A stretch of 64,000 bases of DNA from Raoultibacter timonensis (GCF_900240215.1 NZ_LT964681.1:695749-759748), one strand, 5' to 3'. Shown: positions 34,143 through 43,435, counted from the first letter of the stretch. Translations and numbers: made by a program. Notes: generated from the sequence alone by a model not told the origin.

Positions 34143-36358
34143 TACAGATCACCCCTTCCAGCTTCGATCTTGCACAGTGATGAGCGCATGGCGGTGGCGC
34201 CATAGCCGGGCTCTGCAGGTGTAGAGGGCACGAGGATGTTGCCGTTGCATTTGTCCCAACCGTAGCCGGGCAATCCCAGTTCGGGACATTCATCACGCCA
34301 GCCCGGGCGAGGCACCGCCACAACCCCCTTCTTGATCTCGCGCGTCACCGCAGCCTTCGAGATGATGTGGCCACGAGGCGAGGTGATGGTGATCCATTCG
34401 CCGTCCGTGATACCGTAGGCGCGCGCGTCGTCAGGATGCACGAGCGCGAACGGATCGGGATAGAGCTTTCGCTGTGCCGGAATGTTCGTCCACGCAGAAT
34501 GGAAGAACGAGTAGACGCGATGGCCGGTGACGGCGATGAGCGGATATTCTTCGGCGAGCTCAGGCTGGGAGATGGGGCTCTCCATCGGCTCAACGTAATC
34601 GGGCAGCGGATCATACCCGAAGTCCGCCAAGGCCTGGCACCAGAACTCGATGCGCCCCGTAGGCGTTGCGAAGCCCGGCTGCCCATCGGGCCGCATGATG
34701 CCCTTCTCGTACTTCTTCTCGATATAGTCGCCCTTTTCACCGCCGGGCTCGGTTGAGCGCCAGTCCTTCGATTGGAATTCATCCCAGGTAAGATCGAGAT
34801 CGTAGAACTCCTTCAAACGCCAGAGCACCATTTCCTTGGTGTTGTTCCAGGGCCAATGCTCCGGATCGATGCGCTTGCCCCAGTGCAAGAAGAACTCCCA
34901 GTCATCCCAGCACTCGCCCGGGGCCTCGACCGCTTGATCGAACGTGAGCAGCAGGTTGCCGTCGATCTCCTCGTCGTAGGAGCACCGCTCGGCCCAGTCC
35001 GCCGAAGGAAGCAGCAGGTCGGCGAGCTTCGCCGTCGGCGACATATAGAAGTCCTTGACGGCGACGAAATCGAGGTTCGGAGATGTCATGGCCTTGTACG
35101 TGAGATTCGTGTTCTCGTAGCACAGCAGCGGGTCGTTCGCGATGGCGATGAACGCCTTCACAGGCCGGGGCTCGCCGGTGATCATGGCCTCGAACACGGC
35201 GTGCGGATCGTTCGAGCGGCCGAATGACTTGTACAGCGGATGCTCCTCGCCGCCGAACGTGAACAGGTCAGAGCGGCCCGGATCCTTCGTTCCGTCCCAC
35301 AGCGTGATCTTGTCGTCGAGCATGACTGAGAACGAGAGGCTCACCGGAGTGCCGCCCACAACGTCGATGTGCCCGAGTAATCCATGGAGACAGGCGAGCG
35401 CGCGGCCGTTCTGGATGGCGTTGGTATGCATGCACCCTGGCCCTAGGCCGATGTTCATGGCAACCGGGCCGCACGTACCCATGATGCGAGCGGCCTCGCG
35501 GATTTCCTCGGGAGTGATCCAGCAGACTTCAGCAGCGCGCTCGGGAGTCCAATCCTTCACCCGCTCGGCGAGCTCATCGAAACCATAGGTCCACTTGTCC
35601 ACGAACTCGACATCGTACCATCCGTTCTCGATGACTTCGTGAATGAGGGCAAGCGCCAGCGCCGCATCGGTGCCGGGGCGAGGCTGGATGGCAACATCAG
35701 CATGCTTGGACATATCCTGGAAGCGGGTGTCGATCACCACGAGTTTCGTCTTGCCTGCACGCTGATTCGCGTAAACCTCCTTGGCCCAGGTTGTCTGCAT
35801 TGCAGGATTCTCGCCCCACGCAACCACGCAGCCAGCATGGCGTGAATCGCCCTTTCCGGAGCTGAAGATGCCGAGCGTAAATGCGTTCGGAAGGATGTGG
35901 GGCATGAGGCATACATGCGTAGGCACAAGGCTCCAGCCCTCCAGTCCAAGCGACGAATTCAAGCGGCAATGCCAATGGTTTGCGACACGCCCCGTCCCCT
36001 GACCGGTAATGATGGCCTCGGGCCCGTATTGGTCTTTGATGCGCATGCACTCGGCTGCGATGATATCGAGTGCCTCGTCCCAGGAAATGCGCTCGAACTC
36101 GCTTTTGCCGCGGTTCTCGGGATGTCGCTCCCCTTGGGGATCCCAGTCCACGCGCTTCATGGGATAGAGCAGACGACCTTCGAGGTTGTTGTGAATCTCA
36201 CGCTCCGACATTCCCGATCCGCAGATCACGCCATGAGACTTCACGTTGTCGGGGTTGCCCTCGATTTTAACGATCTGGTTGTTCTCATCTGAGTAGACGA
36301 TGACGCCACAGCGCGCATGGCAGGTTGTGCATTGCGTTCTGGTCTTTTTCAGTGCCAT
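34142..36358 (-). CDS. Cytosolic molybdopterin enzyme, acetylene-hydratase/catechol-dehydroxylase-like
   Basis: The 738-residue protein starts with CTTCHARC...GVICG (Cys10, 13, 17 and 46) for a [4Fe-4S] cluster, then molybdopterin domains, and lacks any Tat signal. A Cys in THVCLMP (Cys150) is in the place of the metal ligand in acetylene hydratase, which is Cys141 there. Cytosolic members near that branch include transhydroxylase and gut actinobacterial catechol dehydroxylases, which sit beside small Fe-S proteins and MFS carriers as here. AAGGAG precedes the ATG at 36358. The reaction is inference: reductive dehydroxylation of an aromatic substrate is the leading guess. Confidence 0.8.
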   Translation of the reverse strand: MALKKTRTQCTTCHARCGVIVYSDENNQIVKIEGNPDNVKSHGVICGSGMSEREIHNNLEGRLLYPMKRVDWDPQGERHPENRGKSEFERISWDEALDIIAAECMRIKDQYGPEAIITGQGTGRVANHWHCRLNSSLGLEGWSLVPTHVCLMPHILPNAFTLGIFSSGKGDSRHAGCVVAWGENPAMQTTWAKEVYANQRAGKTKLVVIDTRFQDMSKHADVAIQPRPGTDAALALALIHEVIENGWYDVEFVDKWTYGFDELAERVKDWTPERAAEVCWITPEEIREAARIMGTCGPVAMNIGLGPGCMHTNAIQNGRALACLHGLLGHIDVVGGTPVSLSFSVMLDDKITLWDGTKDPGRSDLFTFGGEEHPLYKSFGRSNDPHAVFEAMITGEPRPVKAFIAIANDPLLCYENTNLTYKAMTSPNLDFVAVKDFYMSPTAKLADLLLPSADWAERCSYDEEIDGNLLLTFDQAVEAPGECWDDWEFFLHWGKRIDPEHWPWNNTKEMVLWRLKEFYDLDLTWDEFQSKDWRSTEPGGEKGDYIEKKYEKGIMRPDGQPGFATPTGRIEFWCQALADFGYDPLPDYVEPMESPISQPELAEEYPLIAVTGHRVYSFFHSAWTNIPAQRKLYPDPFALVHPDDARAYGITDGEWITITSPRGHIISKAAVTREIKKGVVAVPRPGWRDECPELGLPGYGWDKCNGNILVPSTPAEPGYGATAMRSSLCKIEAGRGDL

Positions 36359-36462
36359 TTCTTCTCCTTCGCTCTTACTGGTTTTCGCAGTTCCGTTCGA
36401 GTTCCGCCTACGTTGCCTCACCTCTTTTCAAACGCATCACGTTCAATCCCTCTTCGAAATGA

Positions 36463-37788
36463 CTATTCGGCCTTTTTGGGAAAGCGCACCAGAAGAGAGC
36501 ACACCACGCCGATCACGCAGCACACGCCGATTCCGATGTACGCGGGGTTGTAGCTGCCTGCAGAGCTGAATACAGCGCCGGAAATGACCGGGATCATGCC
36601 GGCGACGATGCTGAAGATGGGAAGCGCGACGCCGATGATCTTCGAGAAGTTCCCATTGCCGAAATAGTTTGCAAAACAGGTGGGGCCGCACACAAGATTG
36701 ATGCCCCAACCAGCACCGATGCAGATGAAGTACACGAACATGAGCACACTGTCGTTTGCGCTGCTGAAGCTCGCAATGAACATGGCGAGGGCCATGGCAA
36801 TCCCGCCGAATGCAAGCACGCGCACCGGCTCGATACGGTCGATAAGGGGTGCGATCAGGAAACGGACGATCAAGGCGACGATGCCCTGGATGGACAAGCC
36901 GAGCGCAACGATACCGGGATCGAAGCCCATGCCCGAGAAGTGCAGCACGCCGGCAGATACGTTGATGTTGAAGCCGAAGTACAGCGGAAGGGCTGCGCAT
37001 ACGAAAAGCCAGAACGCGGGTGTTTTCAGAGCCTGAGCGAGCGTCTTGCTCTCTTTCGTCTTATACACCTTCGACGAATCGACTTTGCTCTCGACGGCCT
37101 CTTCAGGCCCCTCGTCAACAGAACCGTCGGGAACAAGCCCCTTATCCTCTGGCTTGTTTCGAATGAACAGCACCACGATCACAAGGCCGACAACAGCAGC
37201 CGCAGCGACCGCATAGAACGCGGATCTCCACGAGCCGGTCGACTGGATGATGGCGTTAATTGCGGGCGGCACGAGAAACGCTACAGCGCCCATTACCGCC
37301 ATCATGATGGCCATGGCCATGCCGCGCTTCTTGACAAACCACATGCTGATGGTGGTCTGGCACGGCACCTGAGATCCCATGGCGCTGCTGAAGCTCAGCC
37401 ACACACCGAAGATCAGGAAGTAGGCGATTGTGCTCGAGCCACCGAACTGAGCGAAAACGATGCTGCCGATGATGATCAGGATAGCCGACAGGATCATCGT
37501 CAGGCGAGCGCCCTTTTTCGATACCAAGCTTCCGATGATGGGTGCCAGCAGGCCCTGGAACAAGATGAATACAGTAAAGCCGAGGCCTACCAGCGTACGA
37601 TCCATCATGATGTCGGGCTGCGTCACCATAACAGGTATGGCAATCTGGCCAGCGTTGAGCGATACCGATCCGAGAAGCAGATACACCAATCCGCAAGCTG
37701 CTGTGATCACCCAGCCATAGAAGAATCCCCCCTTCCCCTTCTTCGGCGCAGACTGAGCTGTGCCCGACTTGCCCTCATGCTCATCCAT
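36463..37788 (-). CDS. MFS transporter, OFA type
   Basis: The 441-residue protein has 12 spans, an SMWFVKKRGMAMAIM segment after helix 4, LVPDGS in the central loop and TLAQALKTPAFWLFV at the second half. It is thus an OFA-type carrier paralogous to the one at 32.4-33.7 kb. The ATG at 37788 has AAGGAGG; the frame upstream is not supported. It is first in the molybdoenzyme cluster. A 17-bp palindrome about 190 bp upstream may bind the adjacent LuxR regulator. Confidence 0.87.
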   Translation of the reverse strand: MDEHEGKSGTAQSAPKKGKGGFFYGWVITAACGLVYLLLGSVSLNAGQIAIPVMVTQPDIMMDRTLVGLGFTVFILFQGLLAPIIGSLVSKKGARLTMILSAILIIIGSIVFAQFGGSSTIAYFLIFGVWLSFSSAMGSQVPCQTTISMWFVKKRGMAMAIMMAVMGAVAFLVPPAINAIIQSTGSWRSAFYAVAAAAVVGLVIVVLFIRNKPEDKGLVPDGSVDEGPEEAVESKVDSSKVYKTKESKTLAQALKTPAFWLFVCAALPLYFGFNINVSAGVLHFSGMGFDPGIVALGLSIQGIVALIVRFLIAPLIDRIEPVRVLAFGGIAMALAMFIASFSSANDSVLMFVYFICIGAGWGINLVCGPTCFANYFGNGNFSKIIGVALPIFSIVAGMIPVISGAVFSSAGSYNPAYIGIGVCCVIGVVCSLLVRFPKKAE

Positions 37789-37979
37789 AGCTTCCTCCTT
37801 CTTTTCTGTCGTTCGAAACCAGACATTCGGCTTCATGTACGGCAGAGCCAGGAAGGCTTTGGTGCTAGGATGGAGCTTCGCTTCCGGGCATCTGCGCGTC
37901 TCATGCGCCATAGGCCCGAAGATACGTGTTTTAGGGGGAAATGCATCGGCTCGGCGCTGCGAAACAGCCCGAAAGCGCC

Positions 37980-38004
37980 TCATGCAAGCTGCATGAATTA
38001 TTAG
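37980..38004 (-). promoter_or_regulatory. Palindrome and -10-like element before the molybdoenzyme cluster
   Basis: TCATGCA-AGC-TGCATGA (37980-37996) abuts TAATAATT on the minus strand (37997-38004). TTCGGA lies 17 bases before TAATAA and could be the -35. An operator directly after a -10 element fits control by the membrane LuxR protein encoded next door. A second palindrome GAATGCCCGGGCATTC lies at 38027-38042. Confidence 0.5.
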
Positions 38005-38062
38005 CTCGATCAGGCATTATTCCGAAGAATGCCCGGGCATTCGGCAGTTGCTGGGATGGCCC

Positions 38063-39595
38063 TTAGAGCATGTCGGTCTTTTCGGCCTCGACCATATCGA
38101 TCAGGGCTTGATGCGAGCCAACCCCAAGCTTCTTGTATATGTTGTAGACATGGGTTCTCGCTGTCGAGTTGCTGATGACGAGCTTCTCTTCGATTCGCTC
38201 CACGTTGCGGCCTTTCGCCAGCAGAAGAAACACTTCGGTTTCTCGAGGCGACAGTCCGTGGTTCTGGGCGACCTTCTTGCATGCGCGGATGAATCGGCCA
38301 TCATGGTCTGACGTCTCATCCCTCTCGTCGAGCTTGACTTCGCCGAGCCTGCTTATGGCTTCGGCTTTCCTGCTCTCTTCAGAGATCAAGAGCACGAAGG
38401 AGAGCAGCAGCAGAAAGGCCAGGCCGATGAGGATGAAGTGAGCGCTCTGCTCTATCGGTTCGTTTCGCATGAACGCATACCAGCCGACAACCGTACCGAT
38501 GAGAAGCCCGATCCAGTTGGGAATGCTTGCCTTCGAATACCTTCGAATGGAGTGAATCCTGAATTCCTGGTTGAGCTCGCTGCGTTCGCACCAAGAAAGA
38601 ACCATGGCAAACGCATTAAAGGCCACGTTCAGGCCGGCGCACACGATCAACGCCGCTTCGTTGCAGTAGGGAATCAGAAAGAGAATGGCGACGATAAACG
38701 GCAGCGACAGCTGTTGGACCTGCTGGCTTTTCAGCACTCTGTTGAGCGACCAGTGTTTGGCCATGATCGATAAGGCGGCGCCAATAACCCCGCAAGCCCC
38801 TACGATGAGGGCCGGTCCCAACCCCAGCGAAACCGTTACAATCAGAACGACCCCGTACGCCGCGCTATGGCATGCAAGCCAAAACGCCTTCTTGCTCGAT
38901 TCCCGAAAAACACTCTCGTCTTCTTCGCGGAGATAGTTGCCCCAATCGACGTTCTTCATGAGCAGCCGGCAGATCGCCACCTCTGCAGCAATGATGATCG
39001 CCATCCCGATCAAACCCAACTGCAGAGGCTGCGCGGCACAGGCCGAAACGTATAGCAGTACGCTGAAGAATGCGCTCGTCGCAACCGTAAGGATATTCTG
39101 CCTCATGGAGTTATGGCTCAATATGAGACACCAGAGCAAACCAGAAGCAGCAAAACTTATGCCAAGCAAAACCCAGGTGAAGATAGCGACAAACCCCAGT
39201 GTGGCCCCAAAACAAAGCACAACAGCCTCGGCAAGGAACGGGACAACGCCAACGGCTACAGCCGGCATAAGAACAGAAGCGTGATGCATAACGAGCCAGT
39301 CTGCCTGTGCATATCCAAGCACAAACACCCCCAACATCGCCAAAATGGCAGCGATGCGAAGGGTAACCGCGAATGATTCGCCATACCCAAAAGCGAGGGG
39401 AAGTGCAATGCTCAAACCACAGTATGTCTGAACCGTCAGAAAGCACCCGAAGCCAATTGCAGCCAGAATCAACCGTCCGTCAGGAATAGACTTGCCACTT
39501 TCAGCAACCGCCCCCCTATCAACCAGTACGTTTAGCGCAGCTCCATCTTGCCCTACCCTCTTTGTCCTCAACCCGTCGATATCTGCCGCCCCCAA
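38063..39595 (-). CDS. LuxR-type regulator with polytopic membrane sensor
   Basis: The 510-residue protein has about 12 membrane spans (about 40-410) and a C-terminal LuxR/GerE helix-turn-helix: LSPRETEVFLLLAKG then NSTARTHVYNIYKKLGV (about 448-495). This architecture, without receiver or PAS domain, is frequent in Eggerthellaceae beside reductase genes. It probably senses a small molecule at the membrane and controls the divergently placed or downstream cluster. The start is uncertain: the longest frame begins with a TTG without a ribosome site. Confidence 0.85.
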   Translation of the reverse strand: MGAADIDGLRTKRVGQDGAALNVLVDRGAVAESGKSIPDGRLILAAIGFGCFLTVQTYCGLSIALPLAFGYGESFAVTLRIAAILAMLGVFVLGYAQADWLVMHHASVLMPAVAVGVVPFLAEAVVLCFGATLGFVAIFTWVLLGISFAASGLLWCLILSHNSMRQNILTVATSAFFSVLLYVSACAAQPLQLGLIGMAIIIAAEVAICRLLMKNVDWGNYLREEDESVFRESSKKAFWLACHSAAYGVVLIVTVSLGLGPALIVGACGVIGAALSIMAKHWSLNRVLKSQQVQQLSLPFIVAILFLIPYCNEAALIVCAGLNVAFNAFAMVLSWCERSELNQEFRIHSIRRYSKASIPNWIGLLIGTVVGWYAFMRNEPIEQSAHFILIGLAFLLLLSFVLLISEESRKAEAISRLGEVKLDERDETSDHDGRFIRACKKVAQNHGLSPRETEVFLLLAKGRNVERIEEKLVISNSTARTHVYNIYKKLGVGSHQALIDMVEAEKTDML

Positions 39596-39764
39596 TCAAC
39601 TTCACTGATCAGATATGTTTACGATAGGCTGCATGCTGGCCGCAAGCCATTTCCCCCTGCCCGAGCGAACAAAACCCCGATCGCTTTTCCGGGCATCACC
39701 TTCTGTCTATACGGTCCTATATTTAATACCAATCCAATTATGATACCACATACTCTAATTTATC

Positions 39765-39983
39765 ATGGACATGAATGAGCGCAAAGCAAAACTAGGTCAA
39801 ACAATTCGCTCCAGGCGTCAGGAGCAAGATATTTCGCTGCGTCGTTTCGCACTAATGGTCGGATTTAGCCACTCCTACTTAGTTGATGTCGAAAGCGGAC
39901 GTCGAAACATTGGCATCGAAAACCTCTGCAAGATCGCCGATGGCCTCGGGGTCAAAGTAAGCGATCTGACTAAGGGGTTGTAG
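39765..39983 (+). CDS. XRE-family helix-turn-helix regulator
   Basis: The 72-residue protein is a single Cro/C1 domain (LGQTIRSRRQEQDISLRRFA, then SHSYLVDVESGRRNI, about 10-50). A TATGAT hexamer lies only about 20 bp before the ATG and no ribosome site is seen, so the message may be nearly leaderless. The surroundings are AT-rich and no partner toxin is visible. Its role is unknown. Confidence 0.8.
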   Translation: MDMNERKAKLGQTIRSRRQEQDISLRRFALMVGFSHSYLVDVESGRRNIGIENLCKIADGLGVKVSDLTKGL

Positions 39984-40243
39984 GCTCAAACCGAAAACTG
40001 ATTTCGTTGCCCGAACTCGCTCGTTTCTCATAGTTGAACCATAGTTACACCCAAAGGTTATGAGCAATCTGCCGTCGCCCAAGCTGCTGAAGAAACAAGC
40101 CTGCTCGCCTCAGCAGCATACCGTCAGGAATGCCACCACAACCAACCATGGACGCTTTTCGTTTTTCGGGCTACGGAAAGATATCCTATTCGCCTATCCG
40201 GAAAAGAAACAAGACCAGCAAAACAGCTGGCCTTGTAAATTTC
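39984..40243. other. Intergenic region downstream of the XRE gene
   Basis: Apart from the tRNA terminator at its right end, I see no gene or repeat in this stretch. Confidence 0.4.
40213..40232 (-). terminator. Terminator of the initiator tRNA gene
   Basis: On the minus strand GGCCAGC-TGTTTT-GCTGGTC forms a hairpin followed by TTGTTTCTTTT, about a dozen bases after the tRNA 3' end. Confidence 0.7.
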
Positions 40244-40320
40244 TGGTCGCGGGGACAGGATTTGAACCTATGACCTCCGGGTTATGAGCCCGGCGAGCTA
40301 CCAGACTGCTCCACCCCGCA
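40244..40320 (-). tRNA. Initiator tRNA-fMet (CAU)
   Basis: The 77-nt gene folds as a cloverleaf with a CAU anticodon in the loop CTCATAA. Three consecutive G-C pairs in the anticodon stem (GGG/CCC) mark initiator tRNAs. The 3' CCA is encoded. Position 1 is U opposite G72, giving a weak wobble pair where Escherichia coli has the C1-A72 mismatch; a weak end pair is needed for formylation. Confidence 0.92.
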
Positions 40321-40608
40321 CTATGGTGCCAACTTGCATCCATTCGATATATCAAGAACAGGAAAAGCGGCAAGAAGATATAATACTCTGCCGATATCAT
40401 CTGCGCAAGAAATGATTTCGCCTCCATAAAACATTCGTATTTAAGGCCCGGTTTCGGCCGCATAGAGTCTCAAAGAGCCCGTTCGTTGTGACGATTCGCC
40501 TGTATTGTGAGGCATTCGCTTTTCGTTTCAGCCATCCACGCGGTTGCTGTATTACAATCAAGTCGAACAACGCAGATGCCTGCACAACCGAATCCGAGGT
40601 ACCGAAAA
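40321..40608. other. Region between tRNA-fMet and the amidohydrolase gene
   Basis: This 288-bp stretch holds the divergent upstream regions of the tRNA and the amidohydrolase gene. An open frame that extends the amidohydrolase by 34 codons here has no ribosome site. Nothing else is seen. Confidence 0.4.
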
Positions 40609-41400
40609 ATGACCGTCATCGACGCCCATGCACACATCTACCCTGAGAAAATCGCCGCAAAAGCGGTTGACGCAATCGGCGAGTTCTACGACATCGGCAT
40701 GTACGGCGAGGGCACGTCCGCCCATTTGCTCTCGTCCATGAACGAAGCCCCCATCACCAACTTCATCGTACATTCGGTCGCAACCAAACCCGAAGCGGTG
40801 GAATCGATCAATAACTTCATCGCCCGCGAATGCGAAGCGCATCCCGAATTCACGGGCTTCATGGCCATGCATCAGGACTACCCCGAGCCGGAAAAAGAGA
40901 TCGAGCGAGCCGTAAGCCTCGGCCTCAAAGGCATGAAAATCCACCCCGACACCCAAGAAGTCAACCTCGACGACCCACGGCTCATGAGCGTGTACGAAAT
41001 CATCGAGGGTCGCCTGCCGATCATCATCCACATGGGCGATTACCGCCACGATTACTCGCACCCCCGCCGCCTCAAGAACGTCTTGAACACCTTCCCAAGG
41101 CTCGTGGTCGATGCTGCCCACTTCGGCGGCTGGTCGATGCCCGAAGTAGCACTCGACTACCTCGGCAGCGAAAACTGCTTCGTTGACATGTCGAGCTCGA
41201 TGTTCTGGCTCGGTAAGCGCCGCACCAAGGAACTCTGCCGTCTGTACGGCACCGAGCGCGTGCTGTTCGGTTCCGATTTCCCCATGTGGAATCCCGTCGA
41301 CGAGTACAACACGTTCACGAACATCGATTTCACCGACGAAGAGCTTGAAAACATGCTCTGGCACAATGCCGAGCGGTTCCTCGGCGAGAAAATCAACTAG
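40609..41400 (+). CDS. Amidohydrolase-family TIM-barrel metal-dependent hydrolase
   Basis: The 263-residue protein begins with IDAHAHIYP (metal-binding His pair), has IIHMGD for the strand-5/6 ligand and ends with LFGSDFPMWNP, whose Asp closes the site. This is the amidohydrolase-2 (ACMSD-like) pattern of decarboxylases and hydrolases. The ATG at 40609 has GAGGTA before it. It stands alone and ends at a strong hairpin. The substrate cannot be named; nothing beside it points to a pathway. Confidence 0.85.
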   Translation: MTVIDAHAHIYPEKIAAKAVDAIGEFYDIGMYGEGTSAHLLSSMNEAPITNFIVHSVATKPEAVESINNFIARECEAHPEFTGFMAMHQDYPEPEKEIERAVSLGLKGMKIHPDTQEVNLDDPRLMSVYEIIEGRLPIIIHMGDYRHDYSHPRRLKNVLNTFPRLVVDAAHFGGWSMPEVALDYLGSENCFVDMSSSMFWLGKRRTKELCRLYGTERVLFGSDFPMWNPVDEYNTFTNIDFTDEELENMLWHNAERFLGEKIN

Positions 41401-41414
41401 CATCTCCATGCAAA

Positions 41415-41435
41415 ACGGCGCCCGATGGGCGCCGT
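41415..41435. terminator. Hairpin between convergent genes
   Basis: ACGGCGCCC-GAT-GGGCGCCGT is a perfect 9-bp stem with a three-base loop, between the convergent amidohydrolase and CBS-membrane-protein genes. Confidence 0.6.
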
Positions 41436-41476
41436 CGAAACTGCCGTTCAAACGTTCGGCCTATACGCCGTCGTCC

Positions 41477-42805
41477 CTATTCCCCGTCTTTTTTCTCTTC
41501 GTCTTCGGCGCGCTCGATCACCATGTCGATCTTATCGATGCGGCGCACGTCCATCTTTTTGACGGTGAAATCGACCTTCGTATCGCCCTCTTCAGCAGAC
41601 ACCTTGTCGCCAACCTCGGGAATCTGCCCGAACAGATCGAACAGCAAGCCTCCCGCCGTTTCGCAATCGCCAGCCTCTTCAGGCTCGAAGCCCATGAGCT
41701 CGGACAGCTCGTCGATCGGAAGCGATCCGTCCACAAGATAGTGGTCGTCGGCGAGCTTCTTCACCTCGTCGGTATCATCGTGCATGTACTCGTCATCGAG
41801 CTTGCCGACGATCTGACCCATGATATCGCTCATGGTCACAATACCCGAAGTACCGCCGTGCTCGTCAACCACCACGGCGATCTTCGTACGTTTCTCCTGC
41901 AGGGTCTGCAACAGCTTCGCGATCGGAATGCTCTCGGGCACCGCATGGATCGTGCGGATCTTGAGGTCTTCCATCGTGGAGCCCGCAGGCAGGCTGTACA
42001 GGTCCTTGATGTGCACGAACCCGACAACATCGTCTTTGTTGCCGCGAATAACCGGATAACGCGTGTATTTGTACTGCTGCATCGTCTTGACGTTCTCCTC
42101 GAGGGTGTCTTCGAGATCGATGCAGATGAGCTCGGTACGCGGGGTCATAATGGCCTCGGCGTCCTTGTCGCCCAAATCGAAGATGTTGTCCACGTACGTG
42201 TTCTGGTCGGCATCGATAAGGCCGCTTTCGGTGCTCTCGTCGATGAGGAGCTTGATCTCCTCGCCGGTGTACACCTCGTGCTCGTTGGCCACATCGTGGC
42301 CCGCAAGCTTCATGACGCCGTTCGTAATCGTATTGAACAGCCACATGATGGGATACGTGATGCGGTAGAACCATACGAGGGGCGCCGCGGTTAAAAGCGC
42401 GTATTTCATCGTGCTGAAGATGGCGAGCGATTTGGGAATGAGCTCGCCTACCACGATGTGGAGCGCTGTGATGATGATGAAGCCGATGGCGACCGCAATG
42501 GCCGAGATGGCAGCATCGGGCAAGCCGATGGCGGCAAGCAGCGGATGAATGAGTTCGGAAACTGCGGGCTCGCCCAACCAGCCGAGTGCAAGGGAAGCGA
42601 GCGTGATGCCAAGCTGGCAAGCAGAAAGATAAGCGTTAACGTTGTCGGCGACGAGCTTGGTGTACTTCGCACCGGCTCTCCCCTCCTCGATGGCGATGTC
42701 GACTTGGGATTTTCTCACGCGGACAAGCGCGAATTCCGAAACAACGAAGAAAGCGTTCATCAAGAGAAAGAACAGGACAAGAAAAAGGCTTAGCGCAACG
42801 GGCAT
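41477..42805 (-). CDS. CNNM/HlyC-type membrane protein with CBS pair
   Basis: The 442-residue protein has a DUF21 (CNNM) transmembrane domain at 1-190 with NAFFVVSEFALVRVR and GELIPKSLAIF. A CBS pair follows (about 205-330, MTPRTELICID and the VVDEHGGTSGIVT loop), and a CorC/HlyC domain ends the protein. Relatives transport magnesium or other cations and help in acid or metal stress. GGAG precedes the ATG at 42805. It is transcribed alone. Confidence 0.9.
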   Translation of the reverse strand: MPVALSLFLVLFFLLMNAFFVVSEFALVRVRKSQVDIAIEEGRAGAKYTKLVADNVNAYLSACQLGITLASLALGWLGEPAVSELIHPLLAAIGLPDAAISAIAVAIGFIIITALHIVVGELIPKSLAIFSTMKYALLTAAPLVWFYRITYPIMWLFNTITNGVMKLAGHDVANEHEVYTGEEIKLLIDESTESGLIDADQNTYVDNIFDLGDKDAEAIMTPRTELICIDLEDTLEENVKTMQQYKYTRYPVIRGNKDDVVGFVHIKDLYSLPAGSTMEDLKIRTIHAVPESIPIAKLLQTLQEKRTKIAVVVDEHGGTSGIVTMSDIMGQIVGKLDDEYMHDDTDEVKKLADDHYLVDGSLPIDELSELMGFEPEEAGDCETAGGLLFDLFGQIPEVGDKVSAEEGDTKVDFTVKKMDVRRIDKIDMVIERAEDEEKKDGE

Positions 42806-43107
42806 TAAAGCGGGTCTCCTTACGTCGGTTGTCAAGACTGCCGTGGGCGGTTCCTCAACACCGTCCCTATGCAATAGCAGCGTTTTGATTGTCCTTATCT
42901 GTTGTATCAGGTTCTGGCATGCCGCGCAGGATCATCGTGCAATATCCAGAAGAGTTACAGCGATTGAGCGGCTGCATAGCCGACAGCACGTACCGATACG
43001 ACCCTTTAGCGCCGCGTATTCCCGTACCGTACTGCCGCAACAATACACCAACCCAAAACGAAACGCCCGCAAGCGTCGCCGAGAAAGACTCGACTTCGGC
43101 CAATAAG

Positions 43108-43276
43108 TTCGTGGCAGGAAAACGAAGATATTCGTCGCCCGAACCTCTTTTGAACGCCGAAGGGCGCGGTCACCTCACAGGGCTGCCTCATCGTACCTGA
43201 TCAGAGAAACAACTGTTAAACCATCTGCAAAAGAGGAGTCTAACAACGACGAATAGCTCCGCTTTCCTGCCACGAA
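43108..43276. repeat. Long imperfect inverted repeat (about 45-bp arms)
   Basis: The arms TTCGTGGCAGGAAA...TATTCGTCG...CCTCTTTTG (43108-43152) and their reverse complement (43228-43276) agree except for three substitutions in the outer part and an unmatched inner stretch. They enclose about 75 bp. Each arm, read outward-in, encodes a similar FVAGKR-x-YSS peptide, so a coding-like unit is duplicated in inverted order. It looks like a MITE or dispersed repeat remnant. Confidence 0.6.
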
Positions 43277-43405
43277 TTCGCCTTTCCGCCGTCTGATCGG
43301 AATCGACGCGCCCGCACCAACACCTGACGGGACGCATCGGGCGAACGGCTGCCCGCACATGACCGCAGGGAACCCGAAAACCGCTCGTTTTCAGCCACCA
43401 CACCG

Positions 43406-43435
43406 CGGATGCCGCACCAGCCGATGCGGCATCCG
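43406..43435. terminator. Hairpin downstream of the flavoprotein gene
   Basis: CGGATGCCGCA and TGCGGCATCCG form an 11-bp perfect stem with an eight-base loop, 150 bp after the flavoprotein stop. No T tract follows. Confidence 0.4.

Noticed and set aside
42919-43200. 93-codon plus-strand frame before the inverted repeat
   Set aside because: It has no clear ribosome site and passes through the repeat arm, so I do not list it as a gene, although it could be a small repeat-borne ORF.
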